This document shows positions 1 to 9,100 of a stretch of DNA of 64,000 nt, one piece after another. This DNA comes from an uncultured Alphaproteobacteria bacterium (GTDB taxonomy: Bacteria > Pseudomonadota > Alphaproteobacteria > VGEJ01). The stretch covers positions 62,001-126,000 of the forward strand of contig CAJWJK010000002.1 of the NCBI GenBank assembly GCA_913041535.1. The letters run 5' to 3'. Every line of letters starts with the position of its first letter. The stretch's first letter is position 1. Position numbers and translations under genes: made by a program. The notes below the pieces were generated by a model. The model had not been told where the DNA came from. It worked only from the letters and a program-made list of their open reading frames with translations, and ran no database searches.

Positions 1-1698
1 AGTATGGCCACGTTTCGTTGCAGCATTAATCATATCCTCTCCGAAGCGCTTTTCCAGTGCAAGATGCCCTGGCTCACACTCTCGGGGAAAAAAGGAACTA
101 GGCGCGTGATTTGTATGAAATTCTGGCGCATCAATAGCGTCCTGTAGGTCAAGGTTACAATGGACGTGACGAAGGAATGCATGTATGGCCCACTGATCCT
201 GTTTGTCACCGCCGGGTGTTCCAAAAGCCATGTAAGGTTCCTGGTTCTTCAATGCGATACTCGGGGAAAGTGTTGTGCGGGGTCTTTTGCCAGGGGCTAA
301 ACCGTTTGGCGCAGACTCATCCAGCCAGAACATTTGGCAGCGCGTTGTTAACGGAAAACCAAGGCCGGGTATCACTGGAGATCCTCCAAGTCTTCCTCCG
401 CTCGGTGTGCCCGAAACCATGTTCCCGCGAGAATCAATTATGTCGAAATGGGTAGTATCACCATCTGAATCTCCTGGCTCAGGAATGTTGCTCCCAATGC
501 GATGCAAGGGAGTTGGTTCCGACACTGAAGTGGCGGCCATGGCTTCTAGGATATTCTTCGTTGAGCCTTTAGGTTTAATCTTAATATTGGTTTCGTAGCC
601 GCTTACTTGGCCCGGTTGCACTTCATACGATGCTCCATTTCCTATGAGCTTGCGGCGGCTCATATTATACTCATCGCTGAGTAAGGATTGGATCGGCACG
701 TCAACAAAGGCAGGGTCTCCATAGAATGCTTCACGATCAGCAAGGGCTAACTTTGTGCATTCAATTATTGGATGGACGAATTCGATACTTGTTGGGGATG
801 ATGCTCCAAGATCTAGGGCCTTTAACAGTGCAAGCTGTTGTAGCGCAACTGGTCCCTGGCCCCAGGGGCCAGTTTTACACAAGGTATAGTTGTGATAGTC
901 GTATTTAAGCGGCTCTTCGATTGTTGCACGCCAGCGAGCCAGGTCCTCTCCAGTGAGGAAACCACGATGGCGTTGGCCGCTGGTGTCCATGGCTTCCGAG
1001 TGGAGAAAGTGGTGGTCAATAGCCTCTGCCACAAAGCCCTCGTACCAGGTCTGACGGGCCTTCTCAATCTGTGCGTCACGATTGTTTCCTACCGACTCAG
1101 CTTCTGCAAGTACTCGTCTATATGTGCCAGCGATCGCTGTTGCTTTAAATAATGTTCCGGGTGGAGGGACATTGCCACCAGGTAAAAATACTTCGGCTGA
1201 CGATGGCCACTCACGCATAAAGAGACTTTTGCCTGCCGAAATTGCCTCGCTTACGTGTGGTGTAATTGTGTATCCTTTTAGGGCGTACTCAATGGCGGGG
1301 CTGAGCACGGTCCTCAGGGACATGGTGCCATACTCAAGTAACAGCAACATCCATGCGCCAAAGGATCCAGGAACGACGGCGGACAGTGGCCCACTACCAG
1401 GAATTGCATCCAATCCGAGATCACGATAGGCGCTGACCGTGGCTGCCATTGGTGCTGGCCCTTGACCACAGATAACCTTGACTTCGTTTGTTTCGGCCTT
1501 GCATATGATCAGTGGAGTTTCACCGCCTGGGCCGTTCTGGTCGGGCTCGACAATGTGTAGTGATAGACCTGTTGCTACAGCGGCGTCAAAAGCATTGCCT
1601 CCTTTCTCGAGTATTGACATACCGGCAGCGGTAGCTAGCCAATGGGTTGAGGTCACTACCCCGAAAGTTCCCGAAATTTCGGGACGGTGAGAAAACAT
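1..1698 (-). CDS. gamma-glutamyltransferase family protein (3' end beyond window)
   Basis: Ntn-hydrolase of the gamma-glutamyltranspeptidase family, which moves or hydrolyses gamma-glutamyl or related amide groups. It is absent from the ORF track because it runs off the left edge, but the reverse strand is open for all 566 codons from ATG at 1698 to base 1. The N-terminal half has the family's ATAAGMSILEKGGNAFDAAVA helix. The autoprocessing site reads DGDTTHFDIID, with the nucleophile Thr at about residue 415, followed by NMVSGTPSGG. Late motifs include PGKRPRTTLSPS and AFGTPGGDKQDQW. Length suits a nearly complete protein, so only a short C-terminus is lost. AGGAG lies just upstream of the chosen start. 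The substrate is unknown: the segment after the nucleophile is closer to the broad amidase-like branch than to classical Ggt. No signal peptide is evident. It is divergent from an amidohydrolase gene. Confidence 0.87.
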   Translation of the reverse strand, partial: MFSHRPEISGTFGVVTSTHWLATAAGMSILEKGGNAFDAAVATGLSLHIVEPDQNGPGGETPLIICKAETNEVKVICGQGPAPMAATVSAYRDLGLDAIPGSGPLSAVVPGSFGAWMLLLLEYGTMSLRTVLSPAIEYALKGYTITPHVSEAISAGKSLFMREWPSSAEVFLPGGNVPPPGTLFKATAIAGTYRRVLAEAESVGNNRDAQIEKARQTWYEGFVAEAIDHHFLHSEAMDTSGQRHRGFLTGEDLARWRATIEEPLKYDYHNYTLCKTGPWGQGPVALQQLALLKALDLGASSPTSIEFVHPIIECTKLALADREAFYGDPAFVDVPIQSLLSDEYNMSRRKLIGNGASYEVQPGQVSGYETNIKIKPKGSTKNILEAMAATSVSEPTPLHRIGSNIPEPGDSDGDTTHFDIIDSRGNMVSGTPSGGRLGGSPVIPGLGFPLTTRCQMFWLDESAPNGLAPGKRPRTTLSPSIALKNQEPYMAFGTPGGDKQDQWAIHAFLRHVHCNLDLQDAIDAPEFHTNHAPSSFFPRECEPGHLALEKRFGEDMINAATKRGHT

Positions 1699-1850
1699 TG
1701 CACATTCTCCTTTTTCTCTTAACGGTATTGTGCCGCTGATAGTTCCGTCTTCCATCTGGGTAATCCAGGTGCGCGTTTCTTAAAAGGCGTTCAACCACAG
1801 TAGACACAATGTTATCATGTGGAGTCTAGGTTCGATTTGGGAGGACAATT
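1699..1850. promoter_or_regulatory. divergent intergenic region between ggt-like and amidohydrolase genes
   Basis: This short gap must carry the start signals of both divergent genes. A GGGAGG ribosome-binding site is visible just before the ATG at 1851 and an AGGAG before the minus-strand ATG at 1698. I could not pick convincing -35/-10 boxes or an operator with confidence. Confidence 0.4.
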
Positions 1851-3180
1851 ATGTCCAGAACTATATTTACCAATGTGCGGATCTTCGATGGTACCGGTGA
1901 GCAGTCTTTTCCAGGAGAGGTGTCGATCCAGGGCAATCAGATAGGAGAGGTGGTTAAAGGATCGGAGCATCTTTTGCGGGATGGAGCTATTGTAGTAGAC
2001 GGCAAGGGGGCTACACTCATGCCCGGTTTAGTCAACTGCCACGGTCATGTAGCGTACACCGACTTTGCTAATCTCACTGAACCAGGCGATGTGCCACCCG
2101 AAGAGAATATGCTGATAGCAGCGCGTAATGCGCGAACTGTCCTTGACCATGGGTTTACCTCGATTGTCAGCGGTTCGACGCAGAAAGCGCGTGTTGACAT
2201 TACGCTACGCAATGAAATTAACGCTGGCAGGATTCCTGGGCCACGAATGCGTGCTTGCAGCCCACAATTCAACCCTACAGGTGGGCCGTGGGATGCACGA
2301 CAGTTACACATGCACCACGAATCCATAACAGTGATTGCGGATGGAGGTGATGACGCGCAGGCGAGCGCAAGGGAGTTTATTCGGGAAGGCGTTGATATCG
2401 TTAAATTAACGATATCGGGTGATGAATTTTCGAGTAATGAGAAAGAGACTGTGATGGAGGAAGATGAAGTTGCAGCGGTGTCCCAAGTTGTACGTTCTCG
2501 AGGAAAGAGGTTGGCAGCACACGCTCGTAGTGATGGAGCCGTGCTGCTGTGTATGAGGTACGGTGTCACGTTCATCTACCATGGTACCTTTGCGAGTGAA
2601 TCTAATTTTGGATCGTCTTGAGAGTCGGAGGGATAAGCACGTTGTTTGTCCAGCGATGGGCGCAATCTATGCAACTCTTTATGAAGCAGATGATTGGGGA
2701 ATGAGCAATGAATGGGCACAGCAACATCACTTTGACCTCGAGTTAGAGAAATCCTGCGAAGTCACAAAGAAGATGTTTAATAGAGGAATACGGGTGCTTC
2801 CCTTTGGCGACTATGGCTTTGCATGGAATCCCCACGGTACGGACTCGCGTGATCTGGAGCACTTTGTCCAGTTACTGGGTTTCACACCGGCTCAAGTTTT
2901 GACGATGGCAACAAGCTGGGGGGCACAGGCTTTTGCTGGGGATGAACCGCTTCTTCTTGGAAAGATAAAGGTCAATTATCTTGCGGACCTTCTGTTAGTA
3001 GATGGAGACCCATTAGATGACATAACGGTTCTCCAGGATAGCGATAACATATTGATGGTCATGAAAGATGGACAGTATCATAAAGAGCCTGCAAAAAGGC
3101 TTCTTAAACAGCAACTAACTGCAGCACAATGGAGGTTTCAGGGGCCGGAATACGACCAAATGATGCGCGAACAACACTGA
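1851..3180 (+). pseudogene. amidohydrolase (imidazolonepropionase-like), interrupted by a +1 frameshift near 2601
   Basis: Metal-dependent amidohydrolase of the TIM-barrel superfamily, split over two frames. The first frame (1851-2621) has the N-terminal beta domain and the metal motif NCHGH (His64 and His66), then VDIVKLTISGD with a probable bridging Lys and the metal-ligand segment HARSDGAV, before it stops at FASESNFGSS. The second frame carries on the same fold as LDRLESRRDKHVVCPAMGAIYATLYEA, FGDYGFAWNPHGTDSRDLEHF and the C-terminal ADLLLVDGDPLDDI strand motif, ending at 3180. Removing one base around 2601 joins them as ...FASELILDRLES, so a single extra base explains the break. GGGAGG gives a good ribosome-binding site. 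It could be a real pseudogene or a sequencing error; there is no sign of a slippery site. Substrate unknown. Confidence 0.8.
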
Positions 3181-3388
3181 TTAGATAATGCGGAAAGGTG
3201 TAATAATCAGTGTACAAAGTGCGAGTGGATTGTCTAAAGGTCTCGGAATCTTAATGATAAGTCTGAGGTACGATCGTTTAAACGGCTAGCGCAACGCCCT
3301 GCTTTCTGATTACCGCAGCTGTACGCACCATTTCCCCAAGAACATAGGTTGCTATTCACTCCAATTTACAGAGCTCGGGCCAAATTCT

Positions 3389-4336
3389 CTAGAGTCGGCT
3401 CTCTCTATACGCGATATAAAGACCACTACCGATAATGACTGCGGCACCTAACCATGTCCATCTGTCCGGAAAATCACCAAATACGAAGTAACCAAAGATT
3501 GTGGCACCAATAAGCTGGACGTACCCGAACGGTGCTATGACCGCCGCGGGACCTCGCTCATATGCCTTGATTACAAGGTAATGCCCGAATCCGCCCGTTA
3601 TACCTAGACTTAAGAGGAGACCCCAATGCAACCAGCCGGACGGCATTTCCCAGTAAAATGGCAAGAGTGCGCTCATTACAACCACTCCCACCAAAGCTGA
3701 GTAGATGCCTGTGGTTTCTGCTTCATCATGAGAGGCTAATGCTCGTGTCATTATCTGGTACATTGCGTAGCATGCCGCGGTGCCGAGAACGAGGAAAACG
3801 GACCAATGCGTAGCGTCGCTCGAGGGCCGAATAATAATAAGGGCGCCGATGAATCCAATAATGACTGCTATCCACCGATGGATTCCCACGCGTTCTCCAA
3901 GAATTGGCGTTGAGAGTGCGAGTACCATTAAGGGTGAAGTAAAGCTAATGATGGCGGCTGTGGTTAGAGGTATGTAACTAATAGCAACGACGTAAAGGTA
4001 TGTAGCAAGCAACAGCAGCATGGAACGCACGATTTGGGTTTTTGGTCGGGCACTTGTAAATAAACGGCGAATACCTCTTCCTGGCGTAAAGGCCGCAGTT
4101 ATATAAACAAAATGGCTCGCATAACGGAACCAGATAATGGTAATGAGTGTAAGTTCAGCGCTTAGATACTTTACCGCTGTGTTAAGCAATGGAAAAAGTG
4201 ATACAGCAATGCACATGAATAGAATACCGCGCAAAACTTCTGGCGTCATAGACGTTCTCGTGGGGTTTGGCGTCATCATGTCGACAGAGGTTTCAAAGAG
4301 GTCAAGAGTTTTTCGGGCGTCGGGCGACACTAGCAT
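3389..4336 (-). CDS. EamA/DMT-family transporter
   Basis: Inner-membrane drug/metabolite transporter of the EamA (RhaT-like) type, 315 aa, with about ten hydrophobic helices arranged as two repeats. The first repeat begins near GILFMCIAVSLFPLLNTAVKYL and the second near SVFLVLGTAACYAMYQIMTRAL. The typical glycine/proline motifs are present, such as SFTSPLMVLALSTPILGERVG and ERGPAAVIAPFGYVQLIGATIFGYFVFGD. The family exports metabolites or amino-acid-like solutes, but the substrate cannot be read from sequence. ATG at 4336 gives a longish polar N-terminus; an internal Met at residue 20 or 21 is an alternative start. The gene is divergent from the Nudix gene with a 54-base gap. The 208 bases downstream (3181-3388) hold no gene that I can see. 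Confidence 0.88.
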   Translation of the reverse strand: MLVSPDARKTLDLFETSVDMMTPNPTRTSMTPEVLRGILFMCIAVSLFPLLNTAVKYLSAELTLITIIWFRYASHFVYITAAFTPGRGIRRLFTSARPKTQIVRSMLLLLATYLYVVAISYIPLTTAAIISFTSPLMVLALSTPILGERVGIHRWIAVIIGFIGALIIIRPSSDATHWSVFLVLGTAACYAMYQIMTRALASHDEAETTGIYSALVGVVVMSALLPFYWEMPSGWLHWGLLLSLGITGGFGHYLVIKAYERGPAAVIAPFGYVQLIGATIFGYFVFGDFPDRWTWLGAAVIIGSGLYIAYRESRL

Positions 4337-4390
4337 TGTTCATATTGAACCCACCAACCCCCGTTACGCGATTGTATGTGGGGGTGACTG

Positions 4391-5182
4391 ATGACAGAAC
4401 AGGTAACGGCTGTGTTGGCAGCTTCCCTAATACTTATTCGTGACGGGTCCAGCGGGTTGGAAATACTTATGGTTGTGAGGAGTGAGCAGGCATCTTTTGC
4501 CCCTGGAGCCCTGGTATTCACAGGTGGAAAAGTTGATGCTGGAGATCAATCAACAAAACTGTTGGAAAGATGTGATGGTTCTTCCTTGCTATTTCCGCAG
4601 GAATTGGCGTTTCGTGTGGCTGCAATTCGAGAGGCCTTTGAAGAGGGCGGTGTCATTCTAGCACGGGAATCCTCTAAAACTCACTTACTTGATGGTAGCG
4701 CTTCCGCCCGTCTACAGAAATATCGGCGTTGCCTTGCTGGAGGCTCTCTCGCTCTGAGTGACTTTCTCTGCGCTAAGGAATTGGTGCTCGCGTGTGACCG
4801 GCTCACTGCCTTTGCACATTGGATAACGCCGAGTTCTAGACCAATGAGGTTCGACACTCATTTTTTTCTAGCAGAGGCTCCGTCAGGCCAGAAGCCGACA
4901 CACGATGGAATTGAGTCGATGAATGCGTTATGGCTTACACCAGCAAGTGCTCTAGAAAATGCTCGGGAGGGACGGTGGAACTTAATGTTGCCCACACGAT
5001 TAAATTTGGAGCGGTTGTCACATGCAGTGAATGTATCCGAGGCTCTTGAGAGCGCGAGAAACACAAGGGTAGTGACAGTAACACCGTGGATTGAAAAGCG
5101 ATCTGGGGTATCGATAATGCGAATCCCCGATGATGCTGGTTATGGCTATATTGCTGAACCCATCAATGACGTTTCGGATTAG
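4391..5182 (+). CDS. NUDIX hydrolase, NUDT19-like
   Basis: Probable nucleoside-diphosphate-linked moiety hydrolase, 263 aa. The Nudix box is split: GGKVDAGD near residue 45 starts it, and REAFEEGGVIL at residues 80-90 completes it after an insertion of roughly 25 residues. An interrupted box of this kind is known in the NUDT19/RP2p group, whose characterised members cleave CoA and acyl-CoA. The usual Glu after the first glycines is Asp here. The central part (AFAHWITPSSRPMRFDTHFFLAEAP) also resembles that group. It probably stands alone, divergent from the transporter and followed by a small hypothetical gene about 125 bases on. CoA as substrate is inference only. Confidence 0.82.
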   Translation: MTEQVTAVLAASLILIRDGSSGLEILMVVRSEQASFAPGALVFTGGKVDAGDQSTKLLERCDGSSLLFPQELAFRVAAIREAFEEGGVILARESSKTHLLDGSASARLQKYRRCLAGGSLALSDFLCAKELVLACDRLTAFAHWITPSSRPMRFDTHFFLAEAPSGQKPTHDGIESMNALWLTPASALENAREGRWNLMLPTRLNLERLSHAVNVSEALESARNTRVVTVTPWIEKRSGVSIMRIPDDAGYGYIAEPINDVSD

Positions 5183-5307
5183 TGGAGACTACGATTTTAT
5201 CTTTTTACTGACGAAGGGCGTTTGTGATGTTATTTAAATCTGCTATATCCACTGGGTGGAAACTGTGATCATTTCAGATTGGAGAGGAAGGAAGCGCGGA
5301 CTTTATA

Positions 5308-5730
5308 ATGAGCAATGATAAGTCTTCAAATACTACCAGAAAAAAAGCTAAGTCTGCGGGCGGAGAAAAAAAATCAACTGCTTCTACCAGCGCTACTAAA
5401 GACAAAGAGACTAAGTCAGTCAGTGACGAAAATGAAAACAATAGCGGTAAGAAGGCGGTAAATCCGCCTAGACCAGCCAGCTTTTTTTCAAGTGTTCGTT
5501 CAGACGAATATAGGTCTGGGTGGGACTCTGTTTTTGGAAAATCCAGAAAAAAATCAACGCGGGAGAACAAGTTTGAGATCTCCCTATCAAACGAGGACTT
5601 GTCTGTTCGGGAACAACAGGTGCTTCTTAAGGCATTTCGTCGTAAGGCAGAATCTGAGGGAATAAGTGTGGATAAATTGGCCAAGGACAAGGCTGCAGAG
5701 TGGCATCTTACATGTCGTTTTAAGCGATAA
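5308..5730 (+). CDS. hypothetical Lys/Ser-rich small protein
   Basis: 140 aa, not recognised. The first 70 residues are low-complexity and strongly charged (runs such as RKKAKSAGGEKKS and KDKETKSVSDENENN), probably disordered. The C-terminal half looks folded: a short segment SDEYRSGWDSVFGKS, then SLSNEDLSVREQQVLLKAFRRKAESEGISVDKLAKDK, likely two helices. There is no signal peptide or membrane segment. GGAGAGGAAGG about 20 bases upstream and clean codon use argue that it is a real gene. The opposite-strand ORF 5274-5690 is its Ser/Leu-rich shadow. The helical C-terminus could bind nucleic acid or a partner protein, but nothing in the context supports a role. Confidence 0.65.
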   Translation: MSNDKSSNTTRKKAKSAGGEKKSTASTSATKDKETKSVSDENENNSGKKAVNPPRPASFFSSVRSDEYRSGWDSVFGKSRKKSTRENKFEISLSNEDLSVREQQVLLKAFRRKAESEGISVDKLAKDKAAEWHLTCRFKR

Positions 5731-5817
5731 GGAGCACTGGACTATTTTTAAACGCTGTTATTACAAAACTTTTGTTGTTGATAAGCCGTAGTGCTGAAAT
5801 GATGTTTGTAGAAAAAC

Positions 5818-6603
5818 TTAACGTGCAGTGGTACCGCCGTCGATTGGAAGCGATGCTCCTGTTACAAAGCGTGCAGCGTCGGAGGCCAAGTACATTGCGC
5901 TAAACGCAATATCGCAAGGGTGACCAACCATAGCTAATGGCACGTGGTTCTTGACGCTATCTCGTATAGCCTTCCGGGAATTTGCACGATCATGCCAAGC
6001 GTAATCCATCATCGGTGTGTCTATATCCCCCGGGCATATAGTGTTGATACGAATGCCCTCATTGGCACAATCCAGAGCCATTACCTGTGTCATTGTTACA
6101 ATTGCACCCTTTGTGGCGCTATATGCCGCAGTGTTAGCTATACCTCTTAAGGCGGCTTCAGAGGCGATATTGATGATTGATCCTTTACGTTGTTTTTTCA
6201 TGACGCGTAGGGCAGCACGTGACATAAAGAAAACGCTACTCAAATTTGTGTCGAGGAGTCGATGCCAATCATCATTTGACATCAGATCAATGGGGCCGTG
6301 AAAGGCTATGCCTGCATTATTAACAAGAATATCAAGGCTTCCCAAGCGCTCTACTGTTTGGGCCACAAGATAGTCACAAAATGTAGAATCAGTGATTTCG
6401 CCAAGGATTAGCTCAACATTTCCGCCTTGGCTGCGAATTTCATCGACAACTGCATTGCCGCGGCTTTGATTTCTACCAGAAATCACTACGTTGGCACCGT
6501 GGGCAGCAAATTCAATTGCGGTGCGGCGACCGATTCCTGAGGTGCCCCCGGTTACTAGAGTTGTTTGCCCAGAAAATGCATCTATAGAAAAAAAATTATC
6601 CAT
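5818..6603 (-). CDS. SDR-family oxidoreductase
   Basis: Classical short-chain dehydrogenase, about 261 aa. The NAD(P)-binding motif TGGTSGIG lies near residue 19, NNAG follows in LDILVNNAGIAFHG, the catalytic Ser is in INIASEAALRG and YSATK supplies Tyr and Lys. The end, GASLPIDGGTTAR, is typical. The ORF track starts 36 codons earlier, but ATG at 6603 is preceded by GAAAGG and gives the normal SDR N-terminus (MDNFFSIDAFSGQTTLVTGG), so I use it. Substrate unknown. It is convergent with the hypothetical gene upstream and divergent from the dehydrogenase/epimerase pair on its other side, whose pathway it might share. Confidence 0.87.
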   Translation of the reverse strand: MDNFFSIDAFSGQTTLVTGGTSGIGRRTAIEFAAHGANVVISGRNQSRGNAVVDEIRSQGGNVELILGEITDSTFCDYLVAQTVERLGSLDILVNNAGIAFHGPIDLMSNDDWHRLLDTNLSSVFFMSRAALRVMKKQRKGSIINIASEAALRGIANTAAYSATKGAIVTMTQVMALDCANEGIRINTICPGDIDTPMMDYAWHDRANSRKAIRDSVKNHVPLAMVGHPCDIAFSAMYLASDAARFVTGASLPIDGGTTAR

Positions 6604-6820
6604 AGCTGCTAAACCTTTCTCGGTCGAGTCACGATTCTTCAAGGCTAACACGATGCCGAGCCTAATAGAAATTTGTCCTTGTGTTGAATAGTGTGGCCCA
6701 TATGGTATCACTTTAGTCCCAACAACGCTGGTGCGGTTATTGCATTGTCACTTCAGCAGTTTTTAATGAAACCATTGAGTGTACATGAGGTAAGGAGCAG
6801 GGGTATATCGAAGCTTGATC

Positions 6821-8089
6821 ATGTCAAGGTATGAAAATGGACAGAAAGTTCTTATCGCGGGCGGGGGAATAGTTGGACTCTGCTGTGCATACCATCTAAC
6901 GAAGCTGGGTTATAAGGTGACCGTAGTTGATCGGGATTCAGGTTATGACGGAGCATCGTACGGTAATGCTGGGGCAATAGCGGCAGCAGAGGTCTTGCCT
7001 TTTGCAGGGCCAGGGTTGTTGCTGAAGGTGCCTAGGTGGCTTTTCGACCCCGTGGGACCACTCAGCATCCGATGGACTCATCTACATCACCTTTTGCCAT
7101 GGCTGTATCTGTTCTTACGGTCAGGAACCAGAATTCGTAGTGAAGCCGGGGCTAGAGCACTTGCTAGCCTTCTGGTATCCGCGATAGATGACCACCAACA
7201 TATTCTCCAACAAGCTGGTTTGACTGATTTATTACAGTCAAAAGGGGCATTGTACGTTTATCGCTCAAAAAGAGGCCAGGAGGCAGAAGAAAGTGGATGG
7301 AATCTTCGTAATCGTCTTGGAGTAAGATTCACAAAACTGGATCGAGCTGCACTACAGGAATACGAACCAGATTTAGGCCCTTTGGCTAATGGGGGGTATT
7401 ACGTAGAGAGTTTTGCCCATTACAGCGACCCACGCGCACTGGTCGTCGGCCTTTTGGAGATGGTTGAACGGATGGGGGTTCGCCTGATCGCTGATACTGT
7501 CAAGGAGTTGGACCAGGTTGGCACAAGAGTGACGCGGGTGCGTACTAACAAAGGTGCCATATTTGAGACCGATAACCTCATTATTGCAGCTGGAGCGTGG
7601 TCTAGCGCATTGTCCAAGCGTTTGGGTGAGCCTTTTCCATTAGAATCTGAACGAGGTTATAACACCACCATTTCAAATCCGGGTGTCGACATATCTAATT
7701 ATGTTGCTTTTGTTGAAGATCACTTTGTTATGTCACCATTATCAGTAGGTTTGCGAATTGGGGGTGCCGTAGAACTTGCGGGTTTAAAACCTCCGCCAAA
7801 CTATGACCGTTGTCGAGCTTTGGTAAAGCTAGGTCAACGTTATGTACCAAACCTAAAAATTGAGAACGGACGGCAATGGATGGGACACCGACCCTCGACA
7901 CCAGATTCCTTGCCTGTAATTAGCCGTTCAGTTTTTGTGAAAAATGCCTTCTATGCATTTGGGCATGGCCATTTAGGATTGACCTTGAGTGCTACCACTG
8001 GCCGAATTTTAGCAGACTTAGTCTCTGGTGGCTCCCATGGTCTAGATCTGACTCCTTTTCGTATAGATCGCTTTACCGAGGTTAATTGA
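6821..8089 (+). CDS. FAD-dependent D-amino-acid dehydrogenase (probable D-hydroxyproline dehydrogenase)
   Basis: DadA-type flavoprotein of the DAO family, about 422 aa. The FAD-binding motif VLIAGGGIVGLCCAYHL opens the protein, followed by VTVVDRDSGYDGASYGNAGAI, and the C-terminus carries WMGHRPSTPDSLPVIS and FYAFGHGHLGLTLSATTGRILADL, all standard for this family. The enzymes oxidise D-amino or imino acids and pass electrons to the respiratory chain. The stop codon overlaps the start of the hydroxyproline epimerase gene, so the two are translationally coupled. This is the known epimerase-dehydrogenase pairing of hydroxyproline catabolism: L-4-hydroxyproline to the D form, then to a pyrroline carboxylate. 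ATG 6821 is chosen; TTG 6815 in the same frame is possible. General D-amino-acid oxidation remains an alternative. Confidence 0.83.
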   Translation: MSRYENGQKVLIAGGGIVGLCCAYHLTKLGYKVTVVDRDSGYDGASYGNAGAIAAAEVLPFAGPGLLLKVPRWLFDPVGPLSIRWTHLHHLLPWLYLFLRSGTRIRSEAGARALASLLVSAIDDHQHILQQAGLTDLLQSKGALYVYRSKRGQEAEESGWNLRNRLGVRFTKLDRAALQEYEPDLGPLANGGYYVESFAHYSDPRALVVGLLEMVERMGVRLIADTVKELDQVGTRVTRVRTNKGAIFETDNLIIAAGAWSSALSKRLGEPFPLESERGYNTTISNPGVDISNYVAFVEDHFVMSPLSVGLRIGGAVELAGLKPPPNYDRCRALVKLGQRYVPNLKIENGRQWMGHRPSTPDSLPVISRSVFVKNAFYAFGHGHLGLTLSATTGRILADLVSGGSHGLDLTPFRIDRFTEVN

Positions 8090-9093
8090 CGGTGGTGAAA
8101 AGAATATATCGTTGCATTGACGCTCACGCATGCGGCAATCCGGTTCGGGTCATTACAGACGGTGGGCCAGATCTATCCGGAACAACAATGTTGCAACGGC
8201 GACAACATTTTGTTGAAGAGTTTGACTGGGTAAGAACTGGTTTGATGTTTGAGCCTCGCGGCCACGAAATTATGTCTGGAAGTATACTATATCCCACAAC
8301 AAGAAAGGATTGTGACCTGGGGCTTTTGTTCATTGAGACGAGTGGGTGCCTTCCAATGTGTGGTCACGGCGTGATCGGAACTGTAACGGCGGTGGTAGAG
8401 CACGGACTTGTGGAGGTGCGGACGCCAGGGCTTTTGAGGCTGGACACTCCGGCAGGGGTGATTGAAGCACATTATACGACAGTCGATGAGCATGTGGAAT
8501 TTGTTCGGATTATAAATGTACCGTCGTATCTCCATTCAAAAGCACTTGAGTTAGATATTCCCGATCTAGGGCTACTCAAGGTGGATGTGGCGTATGGTGG
8601 TAACTTTTACGCGATAATTGAGCCTCAGGGAGCATACCGAGACCTAGCAGACCTTACGCCCAGCACTATAAGAAAACTAAGCCCGATTGTGCGGCAGGAA
8701 CTAAACTCAACATGGGAATTTGTCCATCCAGAGCATAAGGAAATATCTGGCTTAAGCCACGTATTATGGGCAGGTATTCCAACCAATAGTGGTGCGGATG
8801 GACGCAATGCTGTTTTTTACGGTGACAGGGCAATTGATCGTTCACCTTGCGGTACGGGCACTTGCGCCCGCATGGCACAAATGGCAGATCGCGGCGATCT
8901 ATTGTTGGGCCAATCTTTTGTTCACGAAAGCATTATTGGAACGTTATTCACGGGTCGTATTGAAGAAGCTACTCGGGTTGGTCCATTTAACGCTATTATA
9001 CCAAGCGTGGAAGGCTGGGCTCGCATTACCGGCCTCAATACAGTCTTTATTGATGACCGCGATCCTCTAGCACATGGATTTCTTTTGGACTAA
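8086..9093 (+). CDS. proline racemase family protein, probable 4-hydroxyproline 2-epimerase
   Basis: 335-aa member of the proline racemase / hydroxyproline epimerase family. Both catalytic cysteines are present: Cys92 in LPMCGHGVIG and Cys255 in DRSPCGTGTC. Dehydratase members (trans-3-hydroxyproline dehydratase) replace the second site by Thr, so two Cys point to an epimerase or racemase acting on a cyclic imino acid. The gene begins at TTG 8086 inside the stop of the upstream dehydrogenase; in-frame GTG codons at 8092 and 8095 are possible starts (VKRIYRCIDAHACGNP). Coupling to a D-amino-acid dehydrogenase supports 4-hydroxyproline rather than proline, but specificity is inferred. Later pathway enzymes (deaminase, semialdehyde dehydrogenase) are not in the window. 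Confidence 0.87.
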   Translation: MTVVKRIYRCIDAHACGNPVRVITDGGPDLSGTTMLQRRQHFVEEFDWVRTGLMFEPRGHEIMSGSILYPTTRKDCDLGLLFIETSGCLPMCGHGVIGTVTAVVEHGLVEVRTPGLLRLDTPAGVIEAHYTTVDEHVEFVRIINVPSYLHSKALELDIPDLGLLKVDVAYGGNFYAIIEPQGAYRDLADLTPSTIRKLSPIVRQELNSTWEFVHPEHKEISGLSHVLWAGIPTNSGADGRNAVFYGDRAIDRSPCGTGTCARMAQMADRGDLLLGQSFVHESIIGTLFTGRIEEATRVGPFNAIIPSVEGWARITGLNTVFIDDRDPLAHGFLLD

Positions 9094-9100
9094 GCCGGGC

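Noticed and set aside
1-1690. Plus-strand ORFs at 177-455, 275-598, 892-1152, 1082-1429 and 1478-1690
   Set aside because: They are shadows of the long minus-strand gamma-glutamyltransferase gene, which is open through the whole stretch and carries the family motifs.
1820-1850. tRNA-like GGTTCGATT motif
   Set aside because: It resembles a T-loop, but no acceptor stem or anticodon arm can be built around it; it is upstream of the amidohydrolase start.
2045-2575. 176-aa minus-strand ORF
   Set aside because: It is antisense to the amidohydrolase and has no recognisable domain; the plus strand has the metal motifs.
5274-5690. 138-aa minus-strand ORF rich in Ser, Leu and Phe
   Set aside because: It mirrors the Lys/Ser-rich plus-strand gene, so its composition is explained as antisense; the ribosome-binding site supports the plus strand.
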